Positions 1 to 8,834 of a stretch of 64,000 nt of DNA are shown piece by piece. Each line of letters begins with the position of its first letter. Position 1 is the stretch's first letter. The notes under the pieces were generated by a model. The model searched no databases and was not told where the DNA came from. It saw only the letters and a list, made by a program, of their open reading frames with translations. Origin of the DNA: Methylobacterium oryzae (lineage in GTDB: Bacteria; Pseudomonadota; Alphaproteobacteria; Rhizobiales; Beijerinckiaceae); NCBI RefSeq assembly GCF_021398735.1, contig NZ_CP090349.1, positions 1,122,501 to 1,186,500 on the forward strand, given 5' to 3'. The position numbers and the translations under genes were made by a program.

Positions 1-55
1 CCACGAATAGCGACGTTAATAGGCCGATGGTCTTCTCGGGACCGGGGAGGGGTCG

Positions 56-238
56 ATGAGCATTTTCCAGATTAGGCAGACGAAGAGCGGCGCGGTGCTC
101 TGGACGGGGGCGGCCGACGACGAGCAGACGGCCCTCGACGCCATGGCGCGCGAGGCGGGCTATCGCGACTTCTCGTCCCTGCCGGACACGATCCGCGCCG
201 ACGGGATCGAGGCCGCGAAGCTCGACCTGATCTCCTGA
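56..238 (+). CDS. small hypothetical protein
   Basis: Encodes a 60-residue acidic, soluble-looking protein with no signal peptide or membrane segment. A strong purine-rich ribosome binding site (ggggagg) lies about 6 nt before the ATG, and the third-position GC bias is typical of the replicon, so translation is plausible. I do not recognise a family. It is convergent with the glycosyltransferase genes to its right, which end at 311. Confidence 0.55.
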   Translation: MSIFQIRQTKSGAVLWTGAADDEQTALDAMAREAGYRDFSSLPDTIRADGIEAAKLDLIS

Positions 239-310
239 GTCCGGACATGAGTGCGGACTGAGGCACCCGCGCCGGCGCGGCGACCGCCCGCTCCGTCGCG
301 GCCCGGCCGT

Positions 311-1345
311 TCAGAGATCCGCGATCAGGGTCTGGATCGTCGCGGCGCAGGTCCGGACCGCGTCCGGGTCGTGCAGGCCGCCGATCACCGATGGGTCGAT
401 GGCGCGGGCCGCCGCGATGAGGCCAGGCCACGCCGCGGCCGAGGGCCAGCCGGGATGAACGATCGCGGCCCCGAGCCGGGCCAGAGCCTCAGCCTTCTCG
501 GTCTGCTCCCCGTAGGCACGCTCCTCCGGGAGGCAGACGAAACGCTTCCGCTGCGCGGCCGCCAGGGCGACCACGCCGTCGCCGCCGCCGCCCACCAGCA
601 AAGCCGCCCGGGCGACCCGCGCCTCGACGTCCGGGACCCAGCCGTGCAGGTGCAGGTTGCCGGGGACGGCGCCCGAGCCTGATACCGGTCCCAACACGTG
701 CCACGGCCGGTCCGGCACCGCCCGCGCGGCCGCGGCGAGATCCCCGAGGTCGCCCCCCGCGCCGCCGCGGCCGAACACGACCACGATCTCGCGTCCCGCC
801 TCGATCGGGGCCTGCGCCGGCGCGCCCAGGAAGCCCGCGTAGAGCGTCTTGGCCCGGACCCAGTCCGGCACGGCCGCGCCGTCGAGCGCCGCGGGGAAGG
901 GGGCCAGCAGCCGCGTCGCGCCGCGGAAGGCCTCCAGATGCGGCCGGTCGGTCCGCGTCCCCGCGAGCCGCACCACCAGGGTCGGCACCGACAGGAGGCG
1001 CGCCAGGAGCGCCACCTCCACCGAGACGTCGACGACCAGGAGGGCCGGCTCGGCCCGCTCCGCCCAGGCGGCGATGCGCGCCATCCGCGCGCGGACCCCC
1101 GGATGGTTGAGCGGCGCGTAGTGCAGGGCCTCGGGCCGCCCGGTCGCGCCGTCCCGGCCGTCGAAGGCTCCGTCGCCGAGGGGGCGGTCGTCGGGCAGGT
1201 CGACGATGTCGAGGCCGGCGGTGTCGAACCCGGCCAGCGTCCCGAGGATCGTGCAGGGCCGGTCCAGGGCGCGGGCGACGGCCCGGGCCCGCTGGAGATG
1301 GCCGGCGCCCTGGTGATGGACGTACCAGCCGATGCCCCGGGTCAC
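311..1345 (-). CDS. glycosyltransferase, GT28/MurG-like fold
   Basis: Encodes about 344 residues. The N-terminus has an HHQGAGHL segment resembling the GxGH nucleotide-sugar loop of MurG/GT28-type transferases. The C-terminal half has a glycine-rich LVGGGGDG segment followed by a PEER..EQ stretch, in the position where such enzymes bind the donor nucleotide. The GTG start at 1345 is chosen because it overlaps the stop of the upstream GT2 gene by 4 nt (GTGA), a usual translational-coupling arrangement; the longer open frame upstream is out-of-frame read-through of that gene. It probably acts with its two neighbours on a cell-surface or secreted glycan. The acceptor cannot be told from sequence. 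Confidence 0.75.
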   Translation of the reverse strand: MTRGIGWYVHHQGAGHLQRARAVARALDRPCTILGTLAGFDTAGLDIVDLPDDRPLGDGAFDGRDGATGRPEALHYAPLNHPGVRARMARIAAWAERAEPALLVVDVSVEVALLARLLSVPTLVVRLAGTRTDRPHLEAFRGATRLLAPFPAALDGAAVPDWVRAKTLYAGFLGAPAQAPIEAGREIVVVFGRGGAGGDLGDLAAAARAVPDRPWHVLGPVSGSGAVPGNLHLHGWVPDVEARVARAALLVGGGGDGVVALAAAQRKRFVCLPEERAYGEQTEKAEALARLGAAIVHPGWPSAAAWPGLIAAARAIDPSVIGGLHDPDAVRTCAATIQTLIADL

Positions 1346-2436
1346 GCGGCGTCCCTCAGGGACGACGCGAGGGCGTCGAGATCGGCGACCGCCTGGTCGA
1401 GGGCGCAGTCCCGCGCCGGCGGGCTGCGCGACTCGAGGATCCGGTCGGCCCGCTCCACGAAGGCGATGTCGTTCGGGCAGGCCCCGACGGCGGCGAGGTC
1501 GTCGGCGTCGAGACCGAGCCGTGCGCAGGCCGCGGCGCGGGCCTGCGGGTCGAGGTGGAAGGCCCGGCGCAGGGCCGCGCGGCGCAGGATCAGCGCCTGC
1601 CAGTGCGCGGCCTCCGGCAGCAGGTAGGCCTCCCCGTCGAGGACGCGGGTCCGGCGCAGCATCTCGGTGGCCATGCCGCCCGAGACCCGCCCCTGGTGGC
1701 GGGACGAGACCAGCACCTGCACGTCCGGGCAGTGGCGCAGGCGCGCGCCGTTGGCGCGCAGCAGCCCGACGAGGGCGTTGTCCTCGCCGCAGGGCAGCGC
1801 CGGCAGCCCGCCGACCGCCCGGTACAGGATCGCGGGAACGGCGAGGCTCGCGCCGGTATGGTCGCCGTGACGGGGGGCGGGATCGTAGGGCGGCGGGTCG
1901 AGCAGATCCTCCAGGCGTCGGACGCCGGACCAGTAGCGCTCGATGCGCGCGTGCAGGTCCGTCAGGGCGGGGTCCGGCGTGCCGTCGTCGTCGATCACCA
2001 GCCGGCCACCGACGATGTCGGCGGCCTCCAGCGCGCGGAGGTTGGCCGCGACCCACTCGGCCGGCAGGCGGGCATCCGCGTCGGTGGTGAGGAGGATGCC
2101 GTCCGGCTCCCCGTCCGCCTCCAGCCACTCGGCCCCGGCATCGAGCGCCATGCGCCGCGCCGTGCCGACATGGGCGTCCGCGCCGCCGAGCTCGACCGCG
2201 ATCAGCCGGAGGGTCAGGGTCGCGAGGATGCCCGAGGCCTCAACGTCCCGCACCGCCTGGACGGTCCCGTCCGTGCAGTTGTTGGCCAGCACCACGACGC
2301 GCAGGGGCGCCCGCGCCGAGACGCCGTTCTGCGCGGCCAGGGAGGCGAGCAGGCGCGGCAGGCGCTCGGCCTCGTTCCGGGCGGGGATGCAGACGACGCA
2401 GGGCGGTGGGGCCGGATGGTCGGCGTCGGTGGTCAT
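1342..2436 (-). CDS. glycosyltransferase family 2
   Basis: Encodes 364 residues with a GT-A fold. The N-terminus reads CIPARNEAERL, the usual start of GT2 enzymes, followed by LANNCTDGT around residues 50-58. The metal-binding DAD (DxD) lies at residues 119-121. A GEDNALVG segment further on fits the ED acceptor-site motif. No membrane helices are evident, so it is likely cytosolic or peripheral. It transfers a sugar from a nucleotide donor to an unknown acceptor. It overlaps the downstream GT28-like gene by 4 nt and lies 107 nt after the GT4 gene, so the three are probably one transcription unit. Confidence 0.85.
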   Translation of the reverse strand: MTTDADHPAPPPCVVCIPARNEAERLPRLLASLAAQNGVSARAPLRVVVLANNCTDGTVQAVRDVEASGILATLTLRLIAVELGGADAHVGTARRMALDAGAEWLEADGEPDGILLTTDADARLPAEWVAANLRALEAADIVGGRLVIDDDGTPDPALTDLHARIERYWSGVRRLEDLLDPPPYDPAPRHGDHTGASLAVPAILYRAVGGLPALPCGEDNALVGLLRANGARLRHCPDVQVLVSSRHQGRVSGGMATEMLRRTRVLDGEAYLLPEAAHWQALILRRAALRRAFHLDPQARAAACARLGLDADDLAAVGACPNDIAFVERADRILESRSPPARDCALDQAVADLDALASSLRDAA

Positions 2437-2543
2437 GGCAGGTCTCCCGTGGCACCCTCGTGCGCCGCGGAGGTCGTGGGCGGCCCGTCATGCCGCCGGG
2501 CTCCGGGCTCGGGTGCGGATTGCGGCGCGCGGATCCGCGCCGT

Positions 2544-3638
2544 TCAGCCGCGTCCTCCGGCGACGCGCAGGGCCGGCCGCGCCCGCTCGGCGCAGCGCGC
2601 GATCACGGCGTCGTAGGCCTCCAGGTAGCGCCCGGTCATGGCGGCGGCATCGTAGAGCGCCTCGGCGCGGTCGCGACAGGCCCGGCGCGACAGGCCGGCG
2701 GCCTCCCGGATCGCCACCGAGAGATCCTGCGGGTCGTCCGGGCGGGCGAGGCGGCCGCAGGACGCGTCCAGGATGTCGGGCATGGCGCCGCGCCGGAAGG
2801 CGGCGACCGGCGTGCCGCAGGCCAGGGCCTCCGCCACGACGAGGCCGAAGGGCTCCTCCCAGCGGGGCGAGACGATCGCCACGCGGGCCCGGCCGAGATG
2901 ATGGGCGAGGTCCCGGTGGGAGAGATGGCCGAGATGCGTCAGGTCCGGCCCGAGACGCGGGGCGATCTCTGCGGCCCAGTAGCCGGGATTGAGCTTGGGA
3001 CCCGCGAAGGTCAGCGGCAGCCCGGCGGCGCGCGCCGCGTCGATCGCGAGGTGCAGCCCCTTCTCGGGCACGATCCGGCCCGACCAGAAGGCGAAGGGCG
3101 TATCGTCGGCAGCGTGTGAGAACGCGAAGGTCGAGAGGTCCACGCCGTTGTCGACCACCTGGGCGCCGGGCACGAGATGCGCCCATTCCTGCGCCAGCGA
3201 CGGGGACACCGCCAGGAAGGCCATGTCGGGGTCGGCCTGGACGACGCCGCCGACCAGGGAGTCGAAGGGCGGCGTGTGCAGCACGGTGACCCAGGGCAGG
3301 CCGAGCCGGGCGCTCTCGCGCAGCGGCAGGGCGTGCAGCGCGTTGTTGTGGACGAGATCGAAGCCTCCGGCCGCGACCATCTCCATCATGCGCCGGTAGG
3401 CGTCCTCCTCCTCCCGGTCGATCGCCTCCTCCCGCTCCGGGTCGAGGAGCGCGTCCCCGGTCGGATCGCAGAGCATGACCGGGTCGAGCGCCGGGTCGGA
3501 CCCGCGGCTCGCGAACAGCGTGACGTCGTGCCCGTGCCGCTTCAGCGCGACGGTCAGGAGATGCGTGTGCATCTCCAGGCCGCCGGCGTAGGGCTGGCCG
3601 ATCGGGTATTTCAGATGTGCGAGGACAGCGATCTTCAC
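2544..3638 (-). CDS. glycosyltransferase family 4 (GT-B)
   Basis: Encodes 364 residues. The N-terminus (MKIAVLAHLKYPIGQPYAGGLE) is the acceptor-side glycine loop of GT4 enzymes, and a W-SGRIVPEKGL segment begins the donor-binding domain. The EEPFGLVVAEALACGTPV stretch carries the E-x7-E donor-site signature. It is the first gene of a minus-strand glycosyltransferase run (GT4, GT2, GT28-like). The 330-nt region upstream is divergent to the SPFH gene and should hold its promoter. Function beyond glycan or glycolipid synthesis cannot be assigned. Confidence 0.88.
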   Translation of the reverse strand: MKIAVLAHLKYPIGQPYAGGLEMHTHLLTVALKRHGHDVTLFASRGSDPALDPVMLCDPTGDALLDPEREEAIDREEEDAYRRMMEMVAAGGFDLVHNNALHALPLRESARLGLPWVTVLHTPPFDSLVGGVVQADPDMAFLAVSPSLAQEWAHLVPGAQVVDNGVDLSTFAFSHAADDTPFAFWSGRIVPEKGLHLAIDAARAAGLPLTFAGPKLNPGYWAAEIAPRLGPDLTHLGHLSHRDLAHHLGRARVAIVSPRWEEPFGLVVAEALACGTPVAAFRRGAMPDILDASCGRLARPDDPQDLSVAIREAAGLSRRACRDRAEALYDAAAMTGRYLEAYDAVIARCAERARPALRVAGGRG

Positions 3639-3968
3639 GCGCGCACCGAGTCCGGTTGGGTGGGGATTTCTGCCGCCCGCAGCGGCGCGAAAGGACTTCT
3701 TTCCGCAGCGAGGGTGGCGGGGATCATGCCGAATATTTCTTCAACAAGCGTTGCGTTGACGGGGTCCGAGCGACGACGAACGCGACGCTTGCCGGCTTCC
3801 TAAGCGCGGCGGCCTGAACCATTGATGATCGACATCCGCGGGTGACCGTTCACGCCGCGGCGCGGCACGCCTCCGGGCTGCCCCGCGGACACGCGGTCGC
3901 GGAGCCCCGATCGGCCTGTTAGGCTGCGCGGCCGCGCCGGCCGTGGCGCCGTCAGGGGAGGGGTGTCG
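3639..3968. other. divergent intergenic region
   Basis: A 330-nt gap between the GT4 gene (minus) and the SPFH gene (plus). It must contain both promoters, but I see no clear -35/-10 pair, strong hairpin or RNA gene. A purine-rich ribosome binding site (aggggagggg, about 3953-3962) precedes the SPFH start. Confidence 0.5.
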
Positions 3969-4949
3969 ATGGGGCTTCCGTTGGGGCTGAGCGTGTTCGC
4001 CGTGGGCTTGGCGGTGCTGGCGATCATCACCCTGGCCGCGGGCGTGAAGATCGTGCCCCAGGGCCACGTCTACACGGTGGAGCGCTTCGGCCGCTACGCC
4101 CGCAGCCTCGACGCCGGCCTGGGCCTGATCACGCCCTTCGTCGAGCGGATCGGCCGCAAGGTCAACGTGATGGAGCAGGTCATCGACGTGCCGAGCCAGC
4201 AGGCCTTCACCCGCGACAATGCCGGCGTCACCATCGACGCGGTGGTGTTCTACCAAGTGCTCGACGCGGCGCGCGCCTCCTACGAGGTCTCGAGCCTCGA
4301 CCTCGCGGCCACGACCCTGACCATGACCAACATCCGCACCGTGGTCGGCTCGATGGATCTCGACCAGCTCCTCGCCCACCGCGACGAGATCAACGAGCGC
4401 CTGCTCCGGGTGATGGACGCGGCGGCCTCGCCCTGGGGCGTCAAGATCAACCGGATCGAGATCAAGGACATCGTGCTCCCGGCCGACCTCGCGGGGGCGA
4501 TGGCCCGGCAGATGAAGGCCGAGCGCGAGAAGCGCGCCTCGATCTTGGAGGCGGAGGGGCAGCGCGCCGCCGAGATCCTGCGGGCCGAGGGGCGCAAGCA
4601 ATCGGCGATCCTGGAGGCGGAGGGCCGGCGCGAGGCCGCGTTCCGCGACGCGGAGGCGCGGGAGCGCTCGGCCGAGGCCGAGGCGGCGGCGACCGGGATG
4701 GTCAGCCGGGCGATCGCCGAGGGCGACATCGCGGCGGCGAACTTCCTCGTGGCCGAGAAGTACGTCGACGCGGTGCGGGCGATCGCCACCGCGCCGAACC
4801 AGCGGGTCGTGGTGGTGCCGATCGAGGCGGCGGCCCTCGCCGGCACGCTCGGCGGCATCGGCGAGCTCACCCGCACGGTCTTCGGCGACGGCGCCGCCGC
4901 GCCCCGGCGCACCGGGACCCCGCCGAACGTCGCGGCGCCGCGGGCCTGA
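3969..4949 (+). CDS. SPFH/band-7 stomatin-like membrane protein (QmcA/HflC type)
   Basis: Encodes 326 residues. One N-terminal membrane segment (about residues 1-22) is followed by a PHB/SPFH domain; the VPQGHVYTVERFGRY and Q-x-F-TRDN...VDAVVFYQV stretches are typical of stomatin/paraslipins. A long Ala/Glu/Arg coiled coil follows (about 180-245). ATG 3969 is preferred over GTG 3963 because aggggaggg ends next to the GTG but lies about 8 nt before the ATG. The next gene encodes NfeD, the usual partner of this SPFH class, 5 nt downstream. The pair probably forms a membrane microdomain or quality-control scaffold. Confidence 0.9.
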   Translation: MGLPLGLSVFAVGLAVLAIITLAAGVKIVPQGHVYTVERFGRYARSLDAGLGLITPFVERIGRKVNVMEQVIDVPSQQAFTRDNAGVTIDAVVFYQVLDAARASYEVSSLDLAATTLTMTNIRTVVGSMDLDQLLAHRDEINERLLRVMDAAASPWGVKINRIEIKDIVLPADLAGAMARQMKAEREKRASILEAEGQRAAEILRAEGRKQSAILEAEGRREAAFRDAEARERSAEAEAAATGMVSRAIAEGDIAAANFLVAEKYVDAVRAIATAPNQRVVVVPIEAAALAGTLGGIGELTRTVFGDGAAAPRRTGTPPNVAAPRA

Positions 4950-4954
4950 CGCCG

Positions 4955-5410
4955 GTGACGCTCGATTCCCTCGCCGGAACCCTCGGGGCCCTCGGGGCGG
5001 CCTGGAGCTGGGTCATCGCCGGCCTCGTGCTCGCCGGTGCCGAGATCCTGCTGCCCGGCGTGTTCCTGATCTGGCTCGGCCTCGCCGCCGTCGCGACCGG
5101 CCTCGCGGCCGCGGCGCTGCCCATGCCCTGGCAGGGCCAGACCCTGCTGTTCGCCGGTCTCGCCGTCGCCTTGGTGGCGCTCGCGGCCCGCCTCCAGCAC
5201 CGCGGCAGGCGGGCCGGGCCGGACCTGAACCGCGCCGACCGCGGCCTGATCGGGCGCGAGGGCGTGCTCGACGAGCCGATCGTGCGGGGCGCGGGCCGGA
5301 TCCGCTTCGACGACACGCTGTGGCGGGTCGAGGGGCCCGACCTGCCCGCCGGTCGCCGGGTGCGCGTCACCGGGATCGGCGGCACGGTCCTGCGGGTGGA
5401 GGCGGCCTGA
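4955..5410 (+). CDS. NfeD family membrane protein
   Basis: Encodes 151 residues from a GTG start, 5 nt after the SPFH stop, so the two are almost certainly co-transcribed and coupled. Two to three hydrophobic helices (about residues 18-75; WSWVIAGLVLAGAEILLPG is the familiar NfeD start) lead into a C-terminal OB-fold domain of about 65 residues. This is the short NfeD1b form without the ClpP-like protease domain. NfeD proteins pair with stomatin/paraslipins in the inner membrane. Its stop lies 9 nt from the end of the convergent PEPC-like gene. Confidence 0.88.
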   Translation: MTLDSLAGTLGALGAAWSWVIAGLVLAGAEILLPGVFLIWLGLAAVATGLAAAALPMPWQGQTLLFAGLAVALVALAARLQHRGRRAGPDLNRADRGLIGREGVLDEPIVRGAGRIRFDDTLWRVEGPDLPAGRRVRVTGIGGTVLRVEAA

Positions 5411-5419
5411 GGACCGCGC

Positions 5420-8299
5420 CTACCCGAACGCCCCGACCTCGTGCTGGATCATCCCCGAGATCTCCCGCACCTGATCGAACATCCGGCGGATCGGCTGGAA
5501 CAGGTTGGCGTGCTCCGCCTCGTAGGTGCCGACGTCGCGCGGGCCGGCCGGCTCGCCGAAATTGAGGCCGAGCGTCGGGTCCGGCGTCACCGGGAAGATC
5601 GCGTCGAGGAGCTTCAGGCAGCCGTCGATGTCCAGCCGCAGGAAGCGCTCCAGCAGCTGCTCGCGGGAGATGCCCGCCTGCGGCCGGAAGCCCGGGATGT
5701 GCACCGCCAGGAACCAGATCCGGTGGATCAGCGCGAGGCGCAGGGCGTGGAGCAGCGTCAGCCGGGCCGACATGGCGGGCAGGTCCGGGGCGGCCGCGCT
5801 CAGGGCGAGCCAGTCCCGGGTCAGGCGTCCGAACAGGTTCCGCAGCGCGGGGGCGAGGTCGAGGCGCTCCAGCGCCCCCGAGATCACCACCAGCTCGTCC
5901 CGGCGGAAATCCTTCTGGGTGCGCCGCGCCCGCTCCAGCCACACGGCCGGGTCGAGGGTGTCGATGTAGGCCCGTAGCACGTCGAGGTCGCCGACTGAGG
6001 CGGCGTGCTGGACCAGCCGGAAGGCCCGGGAGAAGCGCACCGAATCGCGCCGCATCTCGCGGAACAGGTCGGGGCCGCGCTGGGCCGCCCGGCCGATCCC
6101 GTGGAGGGAGTTCGCCAGGAAGCCGAGCTGGTGCAGGATCGCGTTGTTGGGGATCGCCCGCATCTGGCGCGGATGGGTGATCCGCGCAGGGCCGCCATTG
6201 TCGGTCTGGCGCGCCACCGGGCGCGACCCGGTCCGGTCGATCAGACTCGGGCCGAAGGTGCCGAGGAGCGCCGCGTAGCCCGGGTCGTCGACCAGCGACT
6301 CCATGTCCTGGCGGGCTGCGGTGAAGAATTCGAGGGCGAAATCCGGCTCGGCGTAGATCGGGTCGACCTTGCCGTCGGAGGCCCTCGGTCGGTCGTTCAG
6401 GGCGTAGTCCGAGAACGAGTCCTCCTCCGTCACGTCGAGCGCGTAGACGTGCTCGGCGATGCGGGCGACGCTGGCGCGCGCCAGCGCCTCGGTGCCGTAC
6501 AGCAGGTAGCCGTCGGTGCCCTGGAAGCTCGATTCGAGCCGGACGCGGATGCCGGCCTTGCGGGCCCGGTCCCGGGCATCCTCCGGGGCGAGGTAGGCGA
6601 GGCGGTCGCGCAGGGAGGTCGGATGCGCGCCGCGCCCGATCGATTCGCCGTGCGTGTCGAAGATCGCGAGCTCGACGTCGGACAGGCCGTTCTGGACCAG
6701 CATCTCGGTGATGCGCAGCCGCAGCCGCTCGATCCAGAAGGTCGCCGCGAGCTGGCCGACGTAGCGGCCCGAATCGGAGTAGCCGAACTGCACGGTGAGC
6801 CGGCCGATGCGCTTCAGGTACTGCCGCCAGTGCGGGTTGCGCAGGGCGTCGTCGAGCACCCGGATGCCCTGCTCCAGCGCGCTCGCCGTCTCGAACAGCG
6901 GCGTGATCTCGAGCTTGTCGGCGATGCCGTAGTGGCGCGCGAGCCAGAGGGCGGCGAGCAGGGTGTAGCCGGTCTCGGTCTCGGCGATGAGGAAGCGCAC
7001 CGGATGGGTGCCGTCCACGTGCTTGAGGATCTGGGCGATCGTCATCATCAGCCGCGCCGCCGAGGCCCGCTCGGCCGCGAGCGCCCCGAAATCGACCGCC
7101 ACCGGGCGGACGTCGTTCAGCAGCGTGTGGATCGTCGCGAGGTGCGAGCGGCGGCGGGCCGCGTCGGTGGGCTCGCCCTCCAGGTCGATCACCCGCCGCA
7201 CCGCGTTGTGGATCTGGCTGGCGTTCAGCCGGAAATGCGGCAGGGCGTTCGACAGGCCGTGCGTCGCGACGCCCGCGCGCAGGACGGCGATCCGGCGCTG
7301 GTCGGCCGCGTCGTCGGCGGCCTCCAGGGCCTTGGTCAGCGCGGCGACGAGGGCGCCGGCATCGGTCTGGGCGCGCTCCCGCTCGATGATGAGGGCCAGG
7401 GCGAAGCGGTGCACCGCCTCCAGGGACGGCTGGTCGCCGAGGCGCGGCGCCACGGTGAGCTGGCGGTTCACGGCCGCCAGGGCGTTCTCCGCGAGGGCCC
7501 GGACCTCGCGGCAGGCGGGGATCTCGGGCAGGTCGCGCATCACCCGGTCGAACTGCATGCGCTTCGAGATCAGCCGGTAGCGCAGGGTGTCCCACCAGCC
7601 GATATCGGTGCGCCCGTCGGTGTCGCAGCCGACCCAGCTGGCGATGGCGAAGGGGCGGGGCGTCAGCTCGGTCCAGCGGTCGGGCCAGCGGGCGCGGGCG
7701 GCGTCGAGCAGGGCGCCGTTGAAGGCGTCGAGGGCGAGCCGGCCGTTATTGGCCGCCGCGCAGGCCTGCTCGAACTCGACATCCAGGGTGATCGGCGCGT
7801 CCGGCCGGGTCGACAGGGCCGCCGCGCGCGCGACCAGCCCTGCGCGGTCCCTGGCGTCGGGCAGGCTCGCGGCCTCGGCGAGGAGGCCCGCGACGGCTCG
7901 GGGCATGCCGAAGGTGGGGTGGGCCGTGAACACCACCGCGAAGGCGGTGCGGTGGATCAGGGCCGCGAAGGCCTCGACGCCGTCCGGCCGGTCGGGTGCC
8001 GCCGCCACGAGCCGCGCGGGGATCGCCGCCTGCGGATCCTCCGGCCCGGCATCGAGCCCGACATAGGCCCGCAGCCGTTCCGCCCGCGCCGCCAGCGCTG
8101 CGGCACGCAGGCGCACGAACAGGCCGTCCAGGTCGCCCGTCGAGATCTCGTTCCGGTCGAAGCGCCGGGTGATCGCCAGGGTCACCGCCAGGACGGGATT
8201 GCGGAACGGGTCCTCCCGGGCCTGATCCCGGGCGGCCTCGATCAGTCCGAGGAGGTGCGCCTCCAGTTCCTCGGGCTCGCGGCTCGGCTCGTGCTGCAT
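5420..8299 (-). CDS. phosphoenolpyruvate carboxylase family protein, catalytic residues altered
   Basis: Encodes about 959 residues (an alternative ATG at 8329 adds ten), the normal length for PEP carboxylase. Family landmarks seen: TAHPTF near residue 127, PLFET, GYSDS near 505 (metal ligands kept), IGRG, SRPVAR and MRAIP. By eye against E. coli PEPC, however, the Lys after GYSDSxK is Arg, the FHGRGG catalytic loop reads FDTHGE (His and Arg replaced), and the invariant C-terminal QNTG is absent; the chain ends in GAFG. It may not carry out PEP + bicarbonate to oxaloacetate. It stands alone, not among serine-cycle genes. Family membership is sure; activity is doubtful. Confidence 0.8.
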   Translation of the reverse strand: MQHEPSREPEELEAHLLGLIEAARDQAREDPFRNPVLAVTLAITRRFDRNEISTGDLDGLFVRLRAAALAARAERLRAYVGLDAGPEDPQAAIPARLVAAAPDRPDGVEAFAALIHRTAFAVVFTAHPTFGMPRAVAGLLAEAASLPDARDRAGLVARAAALSTRPDAPITLDVEFEQACAAANNGRLALDAFNGALLDAARARWPDRWTELTPRPFAIASWVGCDTDGRTDIGWWDTLRYRLISKRMQFDRVMRDLPEIPACREVRALAENALAAVNRQLTVAPRLGDQPSLEAVHRFALALIIERERAQTDAGALVAALTKALEAADDAADQRRIAVLRAGVATHGLSNALPHFRLNASQIHNAVRRVIDLEGEPTDAARRRSHLATIHTLLNDVRPVAVDFGALAAERASAARLMMTIAQILKHVDGTHPVRFLIAETETGYTLLAALWLARHYGIADKLEITPLFETASALEQGIRVLDDALRNPHWRQYLKRIGRLTVQFGYSDSGRYVGQLAATFWIERLRLRITEMLVQNGLSDVELAIFDTHGESIGRGAHPTSLRDRLAYLAPEDARDRARKAGIRVRLESSFQGTDGYLLYGTEALARASVARIAEHVYALDVTEEDSFSDYALNDRPRASDGKVDPIYAEPDFALEFFTAARQDMESLVDDPGYAALLGTFGPSLIDRTGSRPVARQTDNGGPARITHPRQMRAIPNNAILHQLGFLANSLHGIGRAAQRGPDLFREMRRDSVRFSRAFRLVQHAASVGDLDVLRAYIDTLDPAVWLERARRTQKDFRRDELVVISGALERLDLAPALRNLFGRLTRDWLALSAAAPDLPAMSARLTLLHALRLALIHRIWFLAVHIPGFRPQAGISREQLLERFLRLDIDGCLKLLDAIFPVTPDPTLGLNFGEPAGPRDVGTYEAEHANLFQPIRRMFDQVREISGMIQHEVGAFG

Positions 8300-8392
8300 C
8301 GGTCGGTCCCGGCTCCGGTCTGCCCGCATCTACCCGGTCCGCCGGCCCACGCAAGGAGCGTTCCGCACGTGACCCGGGACTGATCGGCTACT

Positions 8393-8452
8393 GACCGAGG
8401 ACGTGACCGGGGACGTGACCGGGGACGTGACCGGGGACGTGACGGGGAACAC
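8393..8452. repeat. 12-bp tandem repeat, about five copies
   Basis: Four near-identical 12-bp units (gaccggggacgt; the first has one change) are followed by a degenerate fifth. They lie in the promoter-side gap between the PEPC-like gene (minus) and a small membrane protein gene (plus). An open frame running through the repeat (TGDV units) has no good ribosome binding site and is not called. Copy number could vary between strains. Confidence 0.85.
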
Positions 8453-8531
8453 AACCGCGACGCGGCGGGGCGATATCGACGATGGGATGGGGTGGCGGCG
8501 GCCTGAACCGCAGGCTAGAGCTGACCTCCTG

Positions 8532-8834
8532 ATGGAGCGCCTGTTCATCATCCTGGCTATTCTGGTCTTCGCTGTCGCCATCGTCGCCGTGGCCGCGATG
8601 GCGGCGCGCGGCCGGCGCGAGCCCCTGCGCATGGGTTCCGAACTCGACATCGAGGACGAGGACCTCGTCCTCGGCTCGGTCGGACCGCGCAAGAGCCCGA
8701 TCGACCGCAGCGCCCAGGTGCTCGACCCGCGCGTGCTCGATCTGGACGCGATCGAACTGGAGCCGATCCGCGCCCTCGACCGGACGCAGCGCGACGCGGC
8801 GCTCCGCGGAGATCCGCCGGGAGCCGGGCGATGA
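8532..8834 (+). CDS. small single-pass membrane protein, unknown function
   Basis: Encodes 100 residues: an N-terminal hydrophobic helix (about residues 4-24) followed by a charged tail rich in Asp, Glu and Arg. The start is set at ATG 8532 because the upstream part of the frame is only the tandem repeat and carries no ribosome binding site; even here the site is weak. Its stop overlaps the next start by 4 nt (ATGA), so it is probably translated together with the secreted protein that follows. I do not recognise the family. Confidence 0.55.
   Translation: MERLFIILAILVFAVAIVAVAAMAARGRREPLRMGSELDIEDEDLVLGSVGPRKSPIDRSAQVLDPRVLDLDAIELEPIRALDRTQRDAALRGDPPGAGR

Noticed and set aside
311..2128. A 605-residue open frame over two glycosyltransferases
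   Set aside because: The first half has shadow composition (Arg/Pro/Gly-rich) in the frame of the GT2 gene; GTG 1345 with a 4-nt overlap explains the data.
8403..8531. N-terminal extension of the small membrane protein through the tandem repeat
   Set aside because: Its sequence is only translated repeat (TGDV units) with no ribosome binding site.
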